Assembly: GCA_942491885.1 (NCBI GenBank)
Contig: CALOCQ010000002.1
Span: 1,488,001 to 1,552,000 of the forward strand
From: CALBPI01 sp942491885
GTDB lineage: Bacteria; Pseudomonadota; Gammaproteobacteria; Steroidobacterales; Woeseiaceae
DNA: 64,000 nucleotides
Direction of reading: 5' to 3'
Part shown: in pieces, positions 53,466 to 62,656 of the stretch
How positions within the stretch are numbered: the stretch's first letter is position 1
Layout of the letters: each line of letters opens with the position of its first letter
Position numbers and translations under genes: made by a program
Notes under the pieces: generated by a model
The model's input: only the letters and a program-made list of their open reading frames with translations
Database searches by the model: none
Told to the model about the DNA's origin: nothing

Positions 53466-54484
53466 ATGAAAGAGTTTAATCGATCTGGGCGACTTTAGCG
53501 CGAAGCGAAGTCGAGGCGCTGGTGCAGCCTCGCGAACGCGGCTGGAGCACAACCCGGAACCGCAGGCCCTGGCCGGCAAAGTGCTCGCGCTGCTGTTCCT
53601 GAGTCCCGTCGCTGCGCACGCTGGCGTCATTTCAGGCCGCCATGGCGCGGCTCGGCGGCGGCTCTTTTGTGATCTCGCCGGACATGTCGATCCACGGCCT
53701 GGAAACGCGCCCGGGCTCGTCATGGACGGCATGGCCGCGGAACATATTCGCGAAGCGGTGCCGGTCATCGCCTCCTACGGCGACGCCATCGGCATTCGGG
53801 CGTTTGCCGAGCGCAAGAATCTCGATGCATGACCTGGCGCGACACCGACTTCAACGCGTTGCGGGAGCTGATCAAGCCGCTGGATCAACATGGAATCGGC
53901 CATCAACCATCCCTGCCAGAGCCTGGCTGACTGGAAGACCATGGATGAGGTCGGCGTGCCGCGCAACGGCGGCAAGTTTGTGCTGAGCTGGGCCTATCAT
54001 CCGCGTGCGCTGCCGCTGGCCGTACCGTCAGCCACGGTGCACATGGCTGCCATGCGCGGCATGGACGTCACGGTGCTGCGACCCGAAGGGTTTCGAGCTG
54101 CCCGAGCCGATCATGGAGAAAGGCGCGGCAGGCCGCAGGCGCCTCGGGCGGCTCGGTGCGCGAAACCGATGACCGCGCCGAGGCACTGGAGGGTGCACAC
54201 ATCATTTACGCCAAGTAGTGGGCTCAACCAGCACTACGGCAACATGCCGGCCGATGACGCGAGCTGCGCGGCAACTCTCGCCGACTGGTGCGTCGACGAG
54301 CCATGGTTCGACACGGCGCACGACGACTGCGCGCTTCATGCACTGCCTGCCGGTGCGGCGGGGTGTCGTGGTCGCCGACCGGGTGCTCGACGGCCCGCGC
54401 AGCGTGGTCATTCAGGAAGCCCAGAACCGCATGTACGCGCAGATGGCTGTGCTGCATCAAATGCTGGGACCAGACGCAGCCTGA
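53466..54484 (+). CDS. argF': N-acetylornithine carbamoyltransferase (argF'), frameshifted
   Basis: Transfers carbamoyl phosphate to N-acetylornithine, giving N-acetylcitrulline. Start MKEF, then after a shift IDLGDFSA. It continues LRTLASFQAAMARLGGGSFVI and GLETRPG...VMDGMAAEHIREAVPVIASYGDAIGIRAFAE, then NMESAINHPCQSLADWKTMDEVG, AYHPRALPLAVPSATVHMAAMRGMDVTVLRPEGFELP, and the C-terminal MHCLPVRRGVVVADRVLDG. HCLPVRR (not HCLPAF) marks the acetyl/succinyl-ornithine branch. A Glu in GLETRP sits where acetylornithine forms carry Glu, favouring the acetyl substrate. A frameshift and an in-frame stop near 54220 occur. Confidence 0.82.
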
Positions 54485-55441
54485 TGCACAAGCACTGAGC
54501 ACGGAAACCAACAGCGCCAATCGGGAGTGCGACGCGTCGCAGCACTGCGGCACGCCGCGCCCTATATCCGCCTGTACAAGCGCAAGATTTTCGTCGTCAA
54601 GGCCGGCGGCGAAGTGTTTGCCGATCCCGAACGACCCGCGCGCTGATCGAACAGATCGCCATCCTGCACCAGGTCGGCATCCGGGTCGTGCTGGTGCATG
54701 GCGGCGGTCCGCAGTCCACGCGAGCTGCCGAAGCTCTTGGTGTCTGACACCGCATTGGTCGAGGGCCGGCGGGTCACCGACGAGCCATCGAACGTCTCGG
54801 CAATGGTCCTGAACGGCCAGATCAACACGCGCATTCTGGCGGCCTGCCGCGATCTGGACATCCCCGCTGTGGGCATGTCCGGCGTTGATGCCGGCCTGGT
54901 ACGCGCGCACAGGCGCCCGCCGGTGAGACCATCGAGCGCCGTCGACTATGGTTTCGTTGGCGACATCGATTCGGTCGATGCAGACATGCTCCGCAAGCAG
55001 CTCGACAACGGCCTGATGCCGGTCGTCAGCCCACTGTCCTGCGACGAGTCCGGAACGCTGCTGAACATCAATGCCGATACCGTTGCCGCGGCTATTGCCG
55101 CGGAGCTGGAGGCAGAGAAGCTGATCCTTGCCACCGGCGCGCCGGCATCCTCGAAGACATTAACGATCCGATCGCTCATCGTCAGTTATATCGACCGCAA
55201 GGGGCTCGCAAGCTGCGCAAGGCCGAGGGCAAGCTTGCGGATGGCATGCTGCCCAAGGCGAAGGCTATCGAGGACGCCATTCGCGGCGGCGTGCCACGCG
55301 TGCACGTCATTTCGTACAAGCTGCCGGACAGCCTGCTGCTGGAAGTCTTCACCAACGAAGGCACCGGCACGCTGGTGGTCAACAGCATCGATGCGCTGAC
55401 GCCGGCAGAGCAGCAGCAGTCGGTCAAACTGATGAGCATGA
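54483..55441 (+). CDS. argB: N-acetylglutamate kinase, frameshifted
   Basis: ATP-dependent kinase, second step of arginine synthesis. AALRHAAPYIRLYKRKIFVVKAGGEVF opens the protein, then ILHQVGIRVVLVHGGGPQSTRAAE, NGQINTRILAACRDLDIPAVGMSGVDAGLV, VDYGFVGDIDSV, LMPVVSPLSCDESGTLLNINADTVAAAIAAELEAEKLIL, and LRKAEGKLADGMLPKAKAIEDAIRGGVPRVHVIS. The N-terminal extension is like the Xanthomonas-type enzyme, but the C-terminal acetyltransferase domain of the bifunctional NAGS-K is absent: argH begins directly after the kinase. So N-acetylglutamate must be made by another protein. Confidence 0.85.
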
Positions 55442-56630
55442 CGCTTGTGGGACAAGGGGCTAGCCGCTCGATGAGCGGGTGCTGCGCTACACGGCCGGTG
55501 AAGACCACGTCTGGATGAGCGGCTGGTTGGCTATGACGTGCGCGCCTCCATCGCGCATGCCAAGATGCTGCGCGAGCAGGGCCTGCTCACCGAAGCCGAT
55601 TTCAACGCCATTAGCGACGGGCTGCAGCGCGCTCGGCGCCGAGCATGCCGCCGGCGAATGGCAAATCGCGCTGCAGGATGAAGACGTGCACACCGCGCTC
55701 GAAGCGGCGCCTGACGGAGCGCATCGGCGAAGCCGGCAAGCGCGTGCATCTGGGTCGCTCGCGCAATGATCAGGTGCTGGCGGCTCTGCGGCTGTACTTG
55801 CGGGATGCCTGCGATGAACTGGCTGCCGCGCACCATGCGGTGTGCCGCGGCGCTCGCGCTTCGGGCAGCGGAAGCCGTGACCGAGCTGCCGGGCTATACC
55901 CACATGCAACAGGCATGCCCAGCAGCGTGGCGCTGTGGGCCGGCGGCTTTGCCGCGGAACTGCATGACGATATCGAGGCTTGCTGGCAGCGTTGCGGCGC
56001 ATCGAGCAAGAACCCGCTGGGCAGCGCGGCTGGCTACGGCACGCCTGCGGTGCCGATTGACCGGGAGCACACGCGGACGCTGCTCGGCTTCGACGGCGTG
56101 CACGAACCCGTCACGGCCGTGCAGCTGTCGCGCGGCAAGGCGGAAGCCAGCTGTGTTTCGAGATGCTCACGCTGATGCTGGCAGGATCTGGGCCGGCTCG
56201 CCGCCGATCTGCTGCTGTTCTACACGCAGGAGTTCGCCTACGTCACGCTGCCCTCATCGCTGACCACCGGCTCATCGATCATGCCGCAAAAACGCAATCC
56301 GGATGTGCTGGAGCTGGTACGGGCAGCCCCGGCCACCGCGCAGGCCTGCCTCGATGAAGTGCTGATGCTCACGCAAGCTGACCTCCGGCTACCAGCGCGA
56401 TCTGCAGCGCATCAAGCCGCCGCTGTTTCGGGCCATCGACCTGGCCGACACGCTGGCGATCATGGCGATCGCTGCTCGAGGGCGTGAGTTTCCGGCCCGA
56501 AAACATCCGCCTCGATGAAGGCATCTGTATGCGGCGGAGCAGGCCAACCGAGCTGGTTGTCGAGCAAGGCATGACCTTCCGCGACGCCTACCGCCAGGTT
56601 GGCAAGCAATTTACAGACGACGAGAACTGA
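55438..56630 (+). CDS. argH: Argininosuccinate lyase, frameshifted
   Basis: Splits argininosuccinate to arginine and fumarate. Reading across frames: MTLWDKGLA, RVLRYTAGEDHVWDERLVGYDVRASIAHAKMLREQGLLTEADF, EDVHTALE, GKRVHLGRSRNDQVLAALRLYLRDA, the active-site loop SSLTTGSSIMPQKRNPDVLELVRA, and a C-terminal FRDAYRQVGKQFTDDEN. At least eight shifts. It is the last gene of the arginine cluster, about 63 bases before the thioesterase. Confidence 0.87.
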
Positions 56631-56693
56631 CGCTGTCCGAATGAGCAGATGCGCGGTATCATCGTGGGCTCGATAATCGATCGAGACTGCCGC

Positions 56694-57131
56694 ATGATCT
56701 GGTTCAACAACACACTGCCCAACGTCGAGGCGATTAACAGCACCGGCGCTGACACCATGGTCGAACATCTGGATATTCAGATTGACCGGCTATTGGGGAC
56801 GACTATGTCGGTAGCATGCCGGTCGACAAGCGCACACATCAACCTTTCGGCCTGCTACATGGCGGTGCGTCGGTAGCACTGGCCGAAACGCTTGGCAGCC
56901 TGGGTGCCTCACTTTGCGTTGATATGAAACGCTACCGGGTTGTCGGGCTGGACATCAACGCCAACCACTGTGCGGGCGCGACGGCGTGCGCAGCGGTCGC
57001 GTGACCGGGCAACAGCCACCGCAGTGGCTATATTGGTCGCGCACAACACATGCTTGGGTGCATCTCGAGCATCACCACGGCGGACGAGCTCGGGCAGAAC
57101 GGAGCCGGCTGCACCTGTATTTCCGCGATTA
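56694..57131 (+). CDS. Hotdog-fold thioesterase (MenI/PaaI-like), frameshifted
   Basis: Acyl-CoA thioesterase of about 145 residues. It starts MIWFNNTLPNVEAINS, then TMVEHLDIQIDRLLGDD, VGSMPVDKRTHQPFGLLHGGASVALAETLGSLGA, the typical hotdog signature with the catalytic Glu in AETLGS, and VVGLDINANH. The end is broken by shifts after 56970. YbdB/MenI-type enzymes act on aromatic or fatty acyl-CoA; the exact substrate is open. It is not clearly linked to arginine genes. Confidence 0.75.
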
Positions 57132-57134
57132 ACC

Positions 57135-57344
57135 ATGGCGGTCATCGATGGGACCAGGCTGGCGGGCGCGGTGAAAACGACGATCGCACTGCTCATCGTC
57201 CTGCTCGCCGGCTGCGGCCAGTCGGGCGACTTGTTCCTGCCGTCCGCGCAGGCACCAGCGCCCATCGCGACGCCCGACACGACCAGCAACACAGACACTG
57301 AACAAGAGGAGGCAGCCGATGACGAAGAAACTCCTGCTGGTTGA
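57135..57344 (+). CDS. LptM/YifL-like small lipoprotein
   Basis: A 69-residue lipoprotein. A helix (TIALLIVLLAGCGQSGDLFLP) includes a lipobox LLAGC followed by GQSGDLFLP, the YifL/LptM signature (GCGQKGPLYLP). A proline/threonine-rich tail follows and is acidic at the end. LptM helps LptD mature by mimicking LPS. Some genomes place it by lysA; here it precedes polA, overlapping its start by 26 bases. Confidence 0.65.
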   Translation: MAVIDGTRLAGAVKTTIALLIVLLAGCGQSGDLFLPSAQAPAPIATPDTTSNTDTEQEEAADDEETPAG

Positions 57345-60051
57345 TGGCTCGTCCTATCTGTTTCGTGCATTCCATGCACTGCCCCCACTGACCAACTCCG
57401 CGGGTGAGCCCACAGGCGCCATCCATGGCGTGCTCAACATGCTCAACAAGCTGGTCCGCGAAGAGAAGCCGGACCGCATCGCCGTCGTGTTCGATGCGCC
57501 GGGCAAGACGTTTCGCGACGAGCTGTTCGCCGAGTACAAGGCGCAGCGCCCGCCGATGCCCGACGACCTGCGCGCGCAGATCGAGCCGCTGTTCGCCGCC
57601 GTGAAGGGCATGGGCCTGCCCATCCTGCGTGATTACAGGGCGTGGAAGCGGACGACGTCATCGGCACGCTGGCCTGCGCCGCCGCGAAACAGGACCTGGG
57701 GGTGCTGATCTCCACCGGCGACAAGGACATGGCGCAGCTGGTCAACGGCCACACGATCCTGGTCAACACCATGAGCAACACGGTGCTGGACGGTGAAGGG
57801 GTGACGGCGAAGTTCGGCATCTGGCCCGAGCAGATCATCGACTACCTGGCGCTGGTGGGCGACACCTCGGACAACATTCCCGGCGTGCCCAAGGTGGGCC
57901 CGAAGACCGCGGCTAAGTGGCTGAATCAGTACCCGGACGCTCGATGCCATCATCGGCCGATGCGGCCGACATCAAGGGCAAGGTTGGCGAGAACCTGCGC
58001 GATAACCTCGAGCAGCTCGAGCTGTCGCGCAAGCTGGCGACCATCACCGACATGCGCTCGGCGCTGTCGCGCCGGCGGAGCTGGCGCCGCGAACCGGACG
58101 TGGATGCGCTGCGCCGGCTCTACTGCGCTGGTTGCTGAAGCAGCCTGCTGTACGCTGGCGCGAAGACAGCGCCGATGAGACCGCACGCCGGGAACCGGCC
58201 AACGCGCCACCGGCCGCCGCCGCGGCAAGACATCTACGAAACCGTGCTCGACCAGACGCGGCGCTTCGACGCATGGCTGAAGAAGATGCGAGCCGCCGAG
58301 CTCGTCGCCTTCGACACCGAGACGACCAGCCTCGACTACATGCAGGCCGAAATCGTCGGTGTGTCGTTCTGGCGGTAGACGCCGGGCGAGGCCGCCTACA
58401 TGCCGCTGGCGCACGGCTACCCGGGCGCGCCCGACCAGCTCGATCGCGCGAGCCGTTCTGCGCTCAAGCCGCTGGCTGGAAGACCTGAACACGCCAAGGT
58501 CGGCCACCACCTCAAGTACGACGCGCACGTGCTCGCGCAACCACGGCATCGCGCTGCGCGGCATGCGCTTACGACTCGATGCTCGAGTCCTACGTGCTGA
58601 ACAGCACGGCGACGCGTCACGACATGGACTCGCTGGCGGAGCGCTACCTCGGCATGCAGACGATTCACTACGAAGACGTCGCCGGCAAAGGCGCCAAGCA
58701 GATTGCCTTCGACGAAGGCCGATCTGGACATGGCCGCACCCTATGCCGCCGAAGACGCCGACGTCACGCTGCGGCTGCATCGCATGCGCTGTGGCCGCAG
58801 CTGAGAAGGATACCGCAGCTGGCCACCGCTCTACCAGGAGATCGAGCAGCCGCTGGTGCCGGTGCTGGCCATGGAAGAGCACGGCGTGCTGCTCGACGCG
58901 GCAGATGCTGCGCAGCAGAGCAAGGAGCTCAGGCGGCAAATGGCGGAGCTCGAGGCAGCAGGCGCACGCGAAGCCGGGCAAGCCGTTCAACCTCGATTCG
59001 CCGAAGCAGCTGCAGGACATCCTGTTCGAAAAGCTGCAGCTGCCGGTGATGCGCAAGACACCCAAAGGCCAGCCGTCGACGGCCGAGGACGTGCTGGAGG
59101 AACTGGCCGCCGACTATCAGCTGCCGACAGCTGATTCTCGAGCTACCGCGGCTGGCGAAGCTCAAGTCCACCTACACCGACAAGCTGCCCGAGCAGATCA
59201 ATGCGAACGCACCGGCCGCGTTCACACCTGCTACCACCAGGCCGTGGCGGCCACCGGGCCGGCTGTCATCGTCGGATCCCAACCTGCAGAACATTCCGAT
59301 CCGCACGCGCCGAAGGCCGGCGTATTCGCCAGGCGTTCGTTGCGCCGCCGGCCTGGTTCTCTTGGCGGCCGACTACTCGCAGATCGAGCTGCGCATCATG
59401 GCGCACCTGTCCGGCGACGAAGGGTTGTTAGCCGCGTTCGCCAGCGACCGCGACATCCACCAGGCCACGGCCGCCGAGGTGTTCGGCGTGGCGCTGGATG
59501 AGGTCACCGCCGACCAGCGGCGCTCGGCCAAGGCGATCAACTTCGGCCTGATCTACGGCATGTCCGCCTTCGGTCTGGCGCGCCAGCTGAGCATCGGTAC
59601 CGCGCCACGAGGCGCAGGAATACGTCGACCTGTACTTCGAGCGCTACCCGGGCGTGCAAGCCTACATGGACCGCACGCGCGCGCCAGCGCGCGAGCAGGG
59701 CTATGTCGAGACCGTGTTCGGCCGGCGGCTCTACCTGCCGGACATCAACGCGCGCAACGCGCAGCGCCGCCAGTACGCGGAACGCAGCGCGATCAACGCG
59801 CCGATGCAGGGCACCGCGGCCGATATCATCAAGCGCGCCATGCTGGCGGTGCACGCGTGGCAATCCGACGCAGGGACGAGGCCGCGCATGATCATGCAGG
59901 TGCACGATGAGCTGGTGCTCGAAGTACCGGACGGGACAGCGCCGAGGAGATCGGCGCCGAAGTCGTCGACATGATGTCTGCCGCGGCACAGCTTGATGTG
60001 CCACTCAAGGTGGACACCGGAATCGGCCTGAACTGGGACGAAGCGCACTAG
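57319..60051 (+). CDS. polA: DNA polymerase I, heavily frameshifted
   Basis: Repair and Okazaki-fragment polymerase. 5'-3' exonuclease domain: KLLLVDGSSYLFRAFHALPPLTN, DRIAVVFDAPGKTFRDELFAEYKAQRPPMPDDL, STGDKDMAQLVN, and TSDNIPGVPKVGPKTAAKWLNQY. 3'-5' exonuclease: ELVAFDTETTSLDYMQAEIVGVSF with the DxE residues, so proofreading is likely. Polymerase: DYSQIELRIMAHLSGDE, AKAINFGLIYGMSAFGLA and MIMQVHDELVLEV. At least ten shifts; the stop TAG at 60049-60051 closes GLNWDEAH. Corrected length about 905-910 residues is normal. Followed by a small RNA and engB, a conserved order. Confidence 0.9.
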
Positions 60052-60144
60052 GAACCTTAGCGCGCACCGTCAGCATCCGACAGTGGCTTCCTGAGCGGCT
60101 GCAAAGCAGTGCTCATAACGCGATACAAAGCCCGAAACGCAGCC

Positions 60145-60173
60145 TTTCGAACATTCGGTTTTTACGGTATAAT
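60145..60173 (+). promoter_or_regulatory. Sigma-70 type promoter of the polA-engB small RNA
   Basis: A perfect -10 TATAAT (60168-60173) lies 17 bases after a weak -35-like TTTCGA (60145-60150). Predicted start is about 60180. The strong -10 in a non-coding gap, followed by structured RNA and a terminator, is the main reason to call it a promoter. Confidence 0.6.
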
Positions 60174-60179
60174 CTTCGG

Positions 60180-60290
60180 CGGAGGTTTACCTCACCCGTC
60201 ATCCTCCCTTGGCGGGTGGTGCCGGTTACCCCAAACCGGTTCCATAGCCTCGGGCGCTCCCCTTACTCAGCGCTACCGGGCGTTTTTTAT
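60180..60290 (+). ncRNA. Candidate small regulatory RNA at the Spot 42/ErsA locus
   Basis: About 110 bases with three clear parts. Hairpin 1: CACCCG (60193-60198) pairs with CGGGTG (60213-60218), and its loop is TCATCCTCCCTTGG, complementary to AGGGAGGATGA, a ribosome site plus start codon. Hairpin 2: CCGGTT (60222-60227) pairs with AACCGG (60234-60239). A third stem (CTCGGGCGCT with AGCGC-TA-CCGGG) precedes TTTTTT (60283-60288), a rho-independent end. E. coli Spot 42 and Pseudomonas ErsA lie in this same polA-engB gap and act by base-pairing with mRNA through Hfq. Sequence similarity to them is low, so this is a positional analogue. Confidence 0.65.
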
Positions 60291-60353
60291 TTGTGCGCAC
60301 CAAACGGTACTGGTTGCTCGATTGTTGCGAGCCAGATCCTCAATAAAACCTGA

Positions 60354-61044
60354 TCAGACTGGATCAGGCCCCAGCATCTCATTCAAGCGGCTGAGGGCCT
60401 CGTCTAAGCCCTGACGATCATGCGACGAAAACAGCTGCACTGTCGCCCGCCCTTTGAGCATTGCCCTGACCTGCTGGAACTGGGCTGCAGCAGGTCCACG
60501 TTTTAGCTTGTCGGCCTTGGTCAGCAATACGTGGGCCGGACAGCCATGGTCCTGTGCAAACCTCAACATCTGTGCGTCGTAATCGCCGATCCCGCGGCGG
60601 ATATCGACAATGATGAACATACCTGCCAAAGACTCGCGGTCATCGAAGTAGCTGCCCAGCAGCGTGCGCCAGTGCTGCCTGCATCGCGGTTGATACCCGG
60701 GCGAAACCATAACCGGGCAGATCCACCAGCCGGTTCTCGGGGCGCAGACTGAAGAAATTGACCAGTTGAGTGCGTCCTGAGCTCTTCGAAATACGCGCAA
60801 ACTGCTTGCGATTCACAATCGTGTTGATCGCACTGGATTTGCCTGCATTAGATCGACCGGCAAACGCCAATTCGCTACCTTCATCCGCATAGAATTGTTC
60901 AGACTTCGTTAGCACCAGTGAGGTAGCTGGCTGCAGGGTATTGAGACATCGACTCTCGGATACAACAGGCTTGGAGGATTCAGGGCAGTGTAGCACGGGC
61001 GTAATTGGGCAAGCTGCGCCCTTAGTCGATATTCTGGTGTACAA
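60354..61044 (-). CDS. engB: Ribosome biogenesis GTPase EngB, frameshifted
   Basis: Essential small GTPase (YihA/YsxC) for 50S assembly. G1 FAGRSNAGKSSAINTIVN, then RTQLVNFFSLRPENRLVDLPGYGFARV (G3 DLPG), and after a shift near 60670 LLGSYFDDRESLAGMFIIVDIRRGIGDYDAQML, with G4 VLLTKADKLKRG. It is convergent on the small RNA and polA. The frame extends to 61044, but a normal start would be about 40 residues upstream of G1; the first ATG gives a long N terminus. Confidence 0.9.
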
Positions 61045-61056
61045 ATTTGGCCGTTG

Positions 61057-61092
61057 CCTGGCAGTGTAGCAGCCATCGATGGATCTGCCAGG
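61057..61092. repeat. Inverted repeat between engB and cytochrome c4
   Basis: CCTGGCAG (61057-61064) and CTGCCAGG (61085-61092) form a perfect 8-base inverted repeat, and CCATCGATGG (61073-61082), a palindrome, lies in its centre. It is in the divergent promoter region of engB and the cytochrome c4 gene and may be an operator or an mRNA stem. Confidence 0.45.
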
Positions 61093-61156
61093 ATACTCAG
61101 CTTACTGACGATAGCAACCAAAACGGCAAACTTCAGAGATGGACGAGGAAAAACCT

Positions 61157-61830
61157 GTGAAACTTAAACAGTACTTAGTCATGCAGGCGATACTCGCCAC
61201 GGGCTTACTTTTGGCATCCAATGCTCATACCAGCAATCTGGTGGACGGTGATGCCGATGCTGGCAAGGCAAAATCTACCGTATGCGCGGCCTGTCATGGC
61301 GCCGACGGCAACAGCCTCAATCCGCAATGGCCAAGCCTTGCCGGGCAACACTCGCGTTATAGCTACGAACAGCTCATGTTGTTTAAGGCTGGCGAACGAA
61401 ACAACGTCTTGATGAACGGACAGGCGATGGCGCTGTCAGAACAGGACATGAAAGACCTGTCTGCCTATTTCGAAGCTCAAACGCCGGTTGTCCGACAGGT
61501 CGTCGACCCCGAAAGCACCAACAAGGCTCGCCGCCTGTATCGTGGTGGTGACGCCGAACGCGGCATCCCTGCCTGCATCGCCTGCCATGGCCCTACCGGC
61601 AAAGGCAACCCGGGCGTGCCATATCCATCGATTGGCGGCCAGCATGCAACCTACATCGCCTCCAGCCTTCGCGAGTATGCGCTGGATGACGACAAGCGCA
61701 GCAACACCGAAACTCAGAACATGATGACCGATATCGCGATGAAACTGGCGCCCGACGAGATTGATGCTCTGGCATCTTATCTGCAAGGCCTGAGAATTGA
61801 ACCGGAGCGAAGCGACAATGAACGCAATAA
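61157..61830 (+). CDS. Cytochrome c4 (diheme)
   Basis: Periplasmic two-heme electron carrier to terminal oxidases. GTG start at 61157 after GAGGAAAA gives MKLKQYLVMQAILATGLLLASNAHTSN, a signal peptide. Heme 1 is VCAACHGADGNS, with a downstream Met ligand; heme 2 is PACIACHGPTGKGN. The two halves repeat (SLAGQHSRYSYEQLMLFKAG and SIGGQHATYIASSLREYA), as in c4. As sequenced, the frame runs on into dsbA, but adding one A at 61825-61826 makes it stop at TAA 61828-61830. Confidence 0.9.
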
Positions 61831-62656
61831 GCGAACCAGCATTTTTGTACTGTTGATGTCGAGCCTGGCTGCCTGTGGCAACGATGACACAGTAGACACC
61901 GAGCAGGCCGCAGCTGTAGTTGAGACAGCAGAAACCGTCGAAACCGCACCAGCAACCGAAGCGCCTGCCGCAGAGGAACAACTGGCGGCCGTGGAAGAGT
62001 CTGATGGTAGCTATGATGCTGATGCCGTCGCTAAAGAGGGCTCTCTGCGCCTTGCACAAAGCTCAACAGAAGCTGCGCCTCAGCGCTTCACCGAGGGCAA
62101 GCATTTCGACCGCTTCCGTCCGACCAAGATGACGGTCAACGGTGGCGAGAAAATCGAGGTTGCCGAGGTTTTCTGGTATGGCTGCAATCATTGCTACAAC
62201 CTTGAGCCCATATTGCAGCGCTGGGCCGAAGATTTACCGGAAGGTGTGGAGTTCGTGAAGCTTCCCGCCGTTTGGAATCCAGTGCTCGAAACTCACGCGC
62301 AAGTGTTTTTTACCATTGAAGCTTTGGCCGGTGCCGGCAAAATTGAAAACAAGAATGCTGTTCACATGGCCTTCTTCGATGAGATCCACGTGAACCGCCA
62401 GCGCATGTCTTCCGAGAAGTCCATCATCGACTTCATCGGCAACTTCGGTGTCGACAAGGCATCGTTTGAAAATGCCTGGAACTCATTTGAAGTAAACACC
62501 AAATTGCGTCAGGCGAAGACACTCAATCGCGCCTATGAAATCGGCAGCGTGCCAACGATTGTCGTCAACGGAAAATACGTGACTGATGAGACGCGTGCGG
62601 GCGGCAAGCCCGAACTCATCGCTGTCATTGATGAGTTGATTGCCAGCGAACGCTAA
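61818..62656 (+). CDS. dsbA: DsbA-family thiol:disulfide protein, lipoprotein form, apparent frameshift at start
   Basis: Disulfide oxidoreductase with a thioredoxin fold and a CNHC active site (VFWYGCNHCYNLEPIL), in place of the usual CPHC. It has the cis-proline region IGSVPTIVVNGKYV. ATG at 61818 followed by a one-base insertion gives MNANKRTSIFVLLMSSLAAC, a lipoprotein signal with the lipobox SLAAC. An acidic, alanine-rich linker of about 75 residues leads to the fold. So it is probably anchored to the outer leaflet. As sequenced it is fused in frame to cytochrome c4, which I take as an indel artefact. dsbA after c4 is common in Gammaproteobacteria. Confidence 0.82.

Noticed and set aside
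57319..60051. polA as a pseudogene
   Set aside because: All catalytic motifs of three domains survive and neighbouring essential genes show the same kind of shifts, which fits sequence error.
60180..60290. 4.5S/SRP RNA or a known riboswitch in the polA-engB gap
   Set aside because: I do not find the SRP GGAAGCAGCC-type core or any riboswitch core I know; the position and hairpins suit a trans-acting small RNA better.
61139..62656. Cytochrome c4-DsbA fusion as a genuine protein
   Set aside because: One added A restores both a c4 stop and a lipoprotein start for DsbA, so two separate genes explain the data better.
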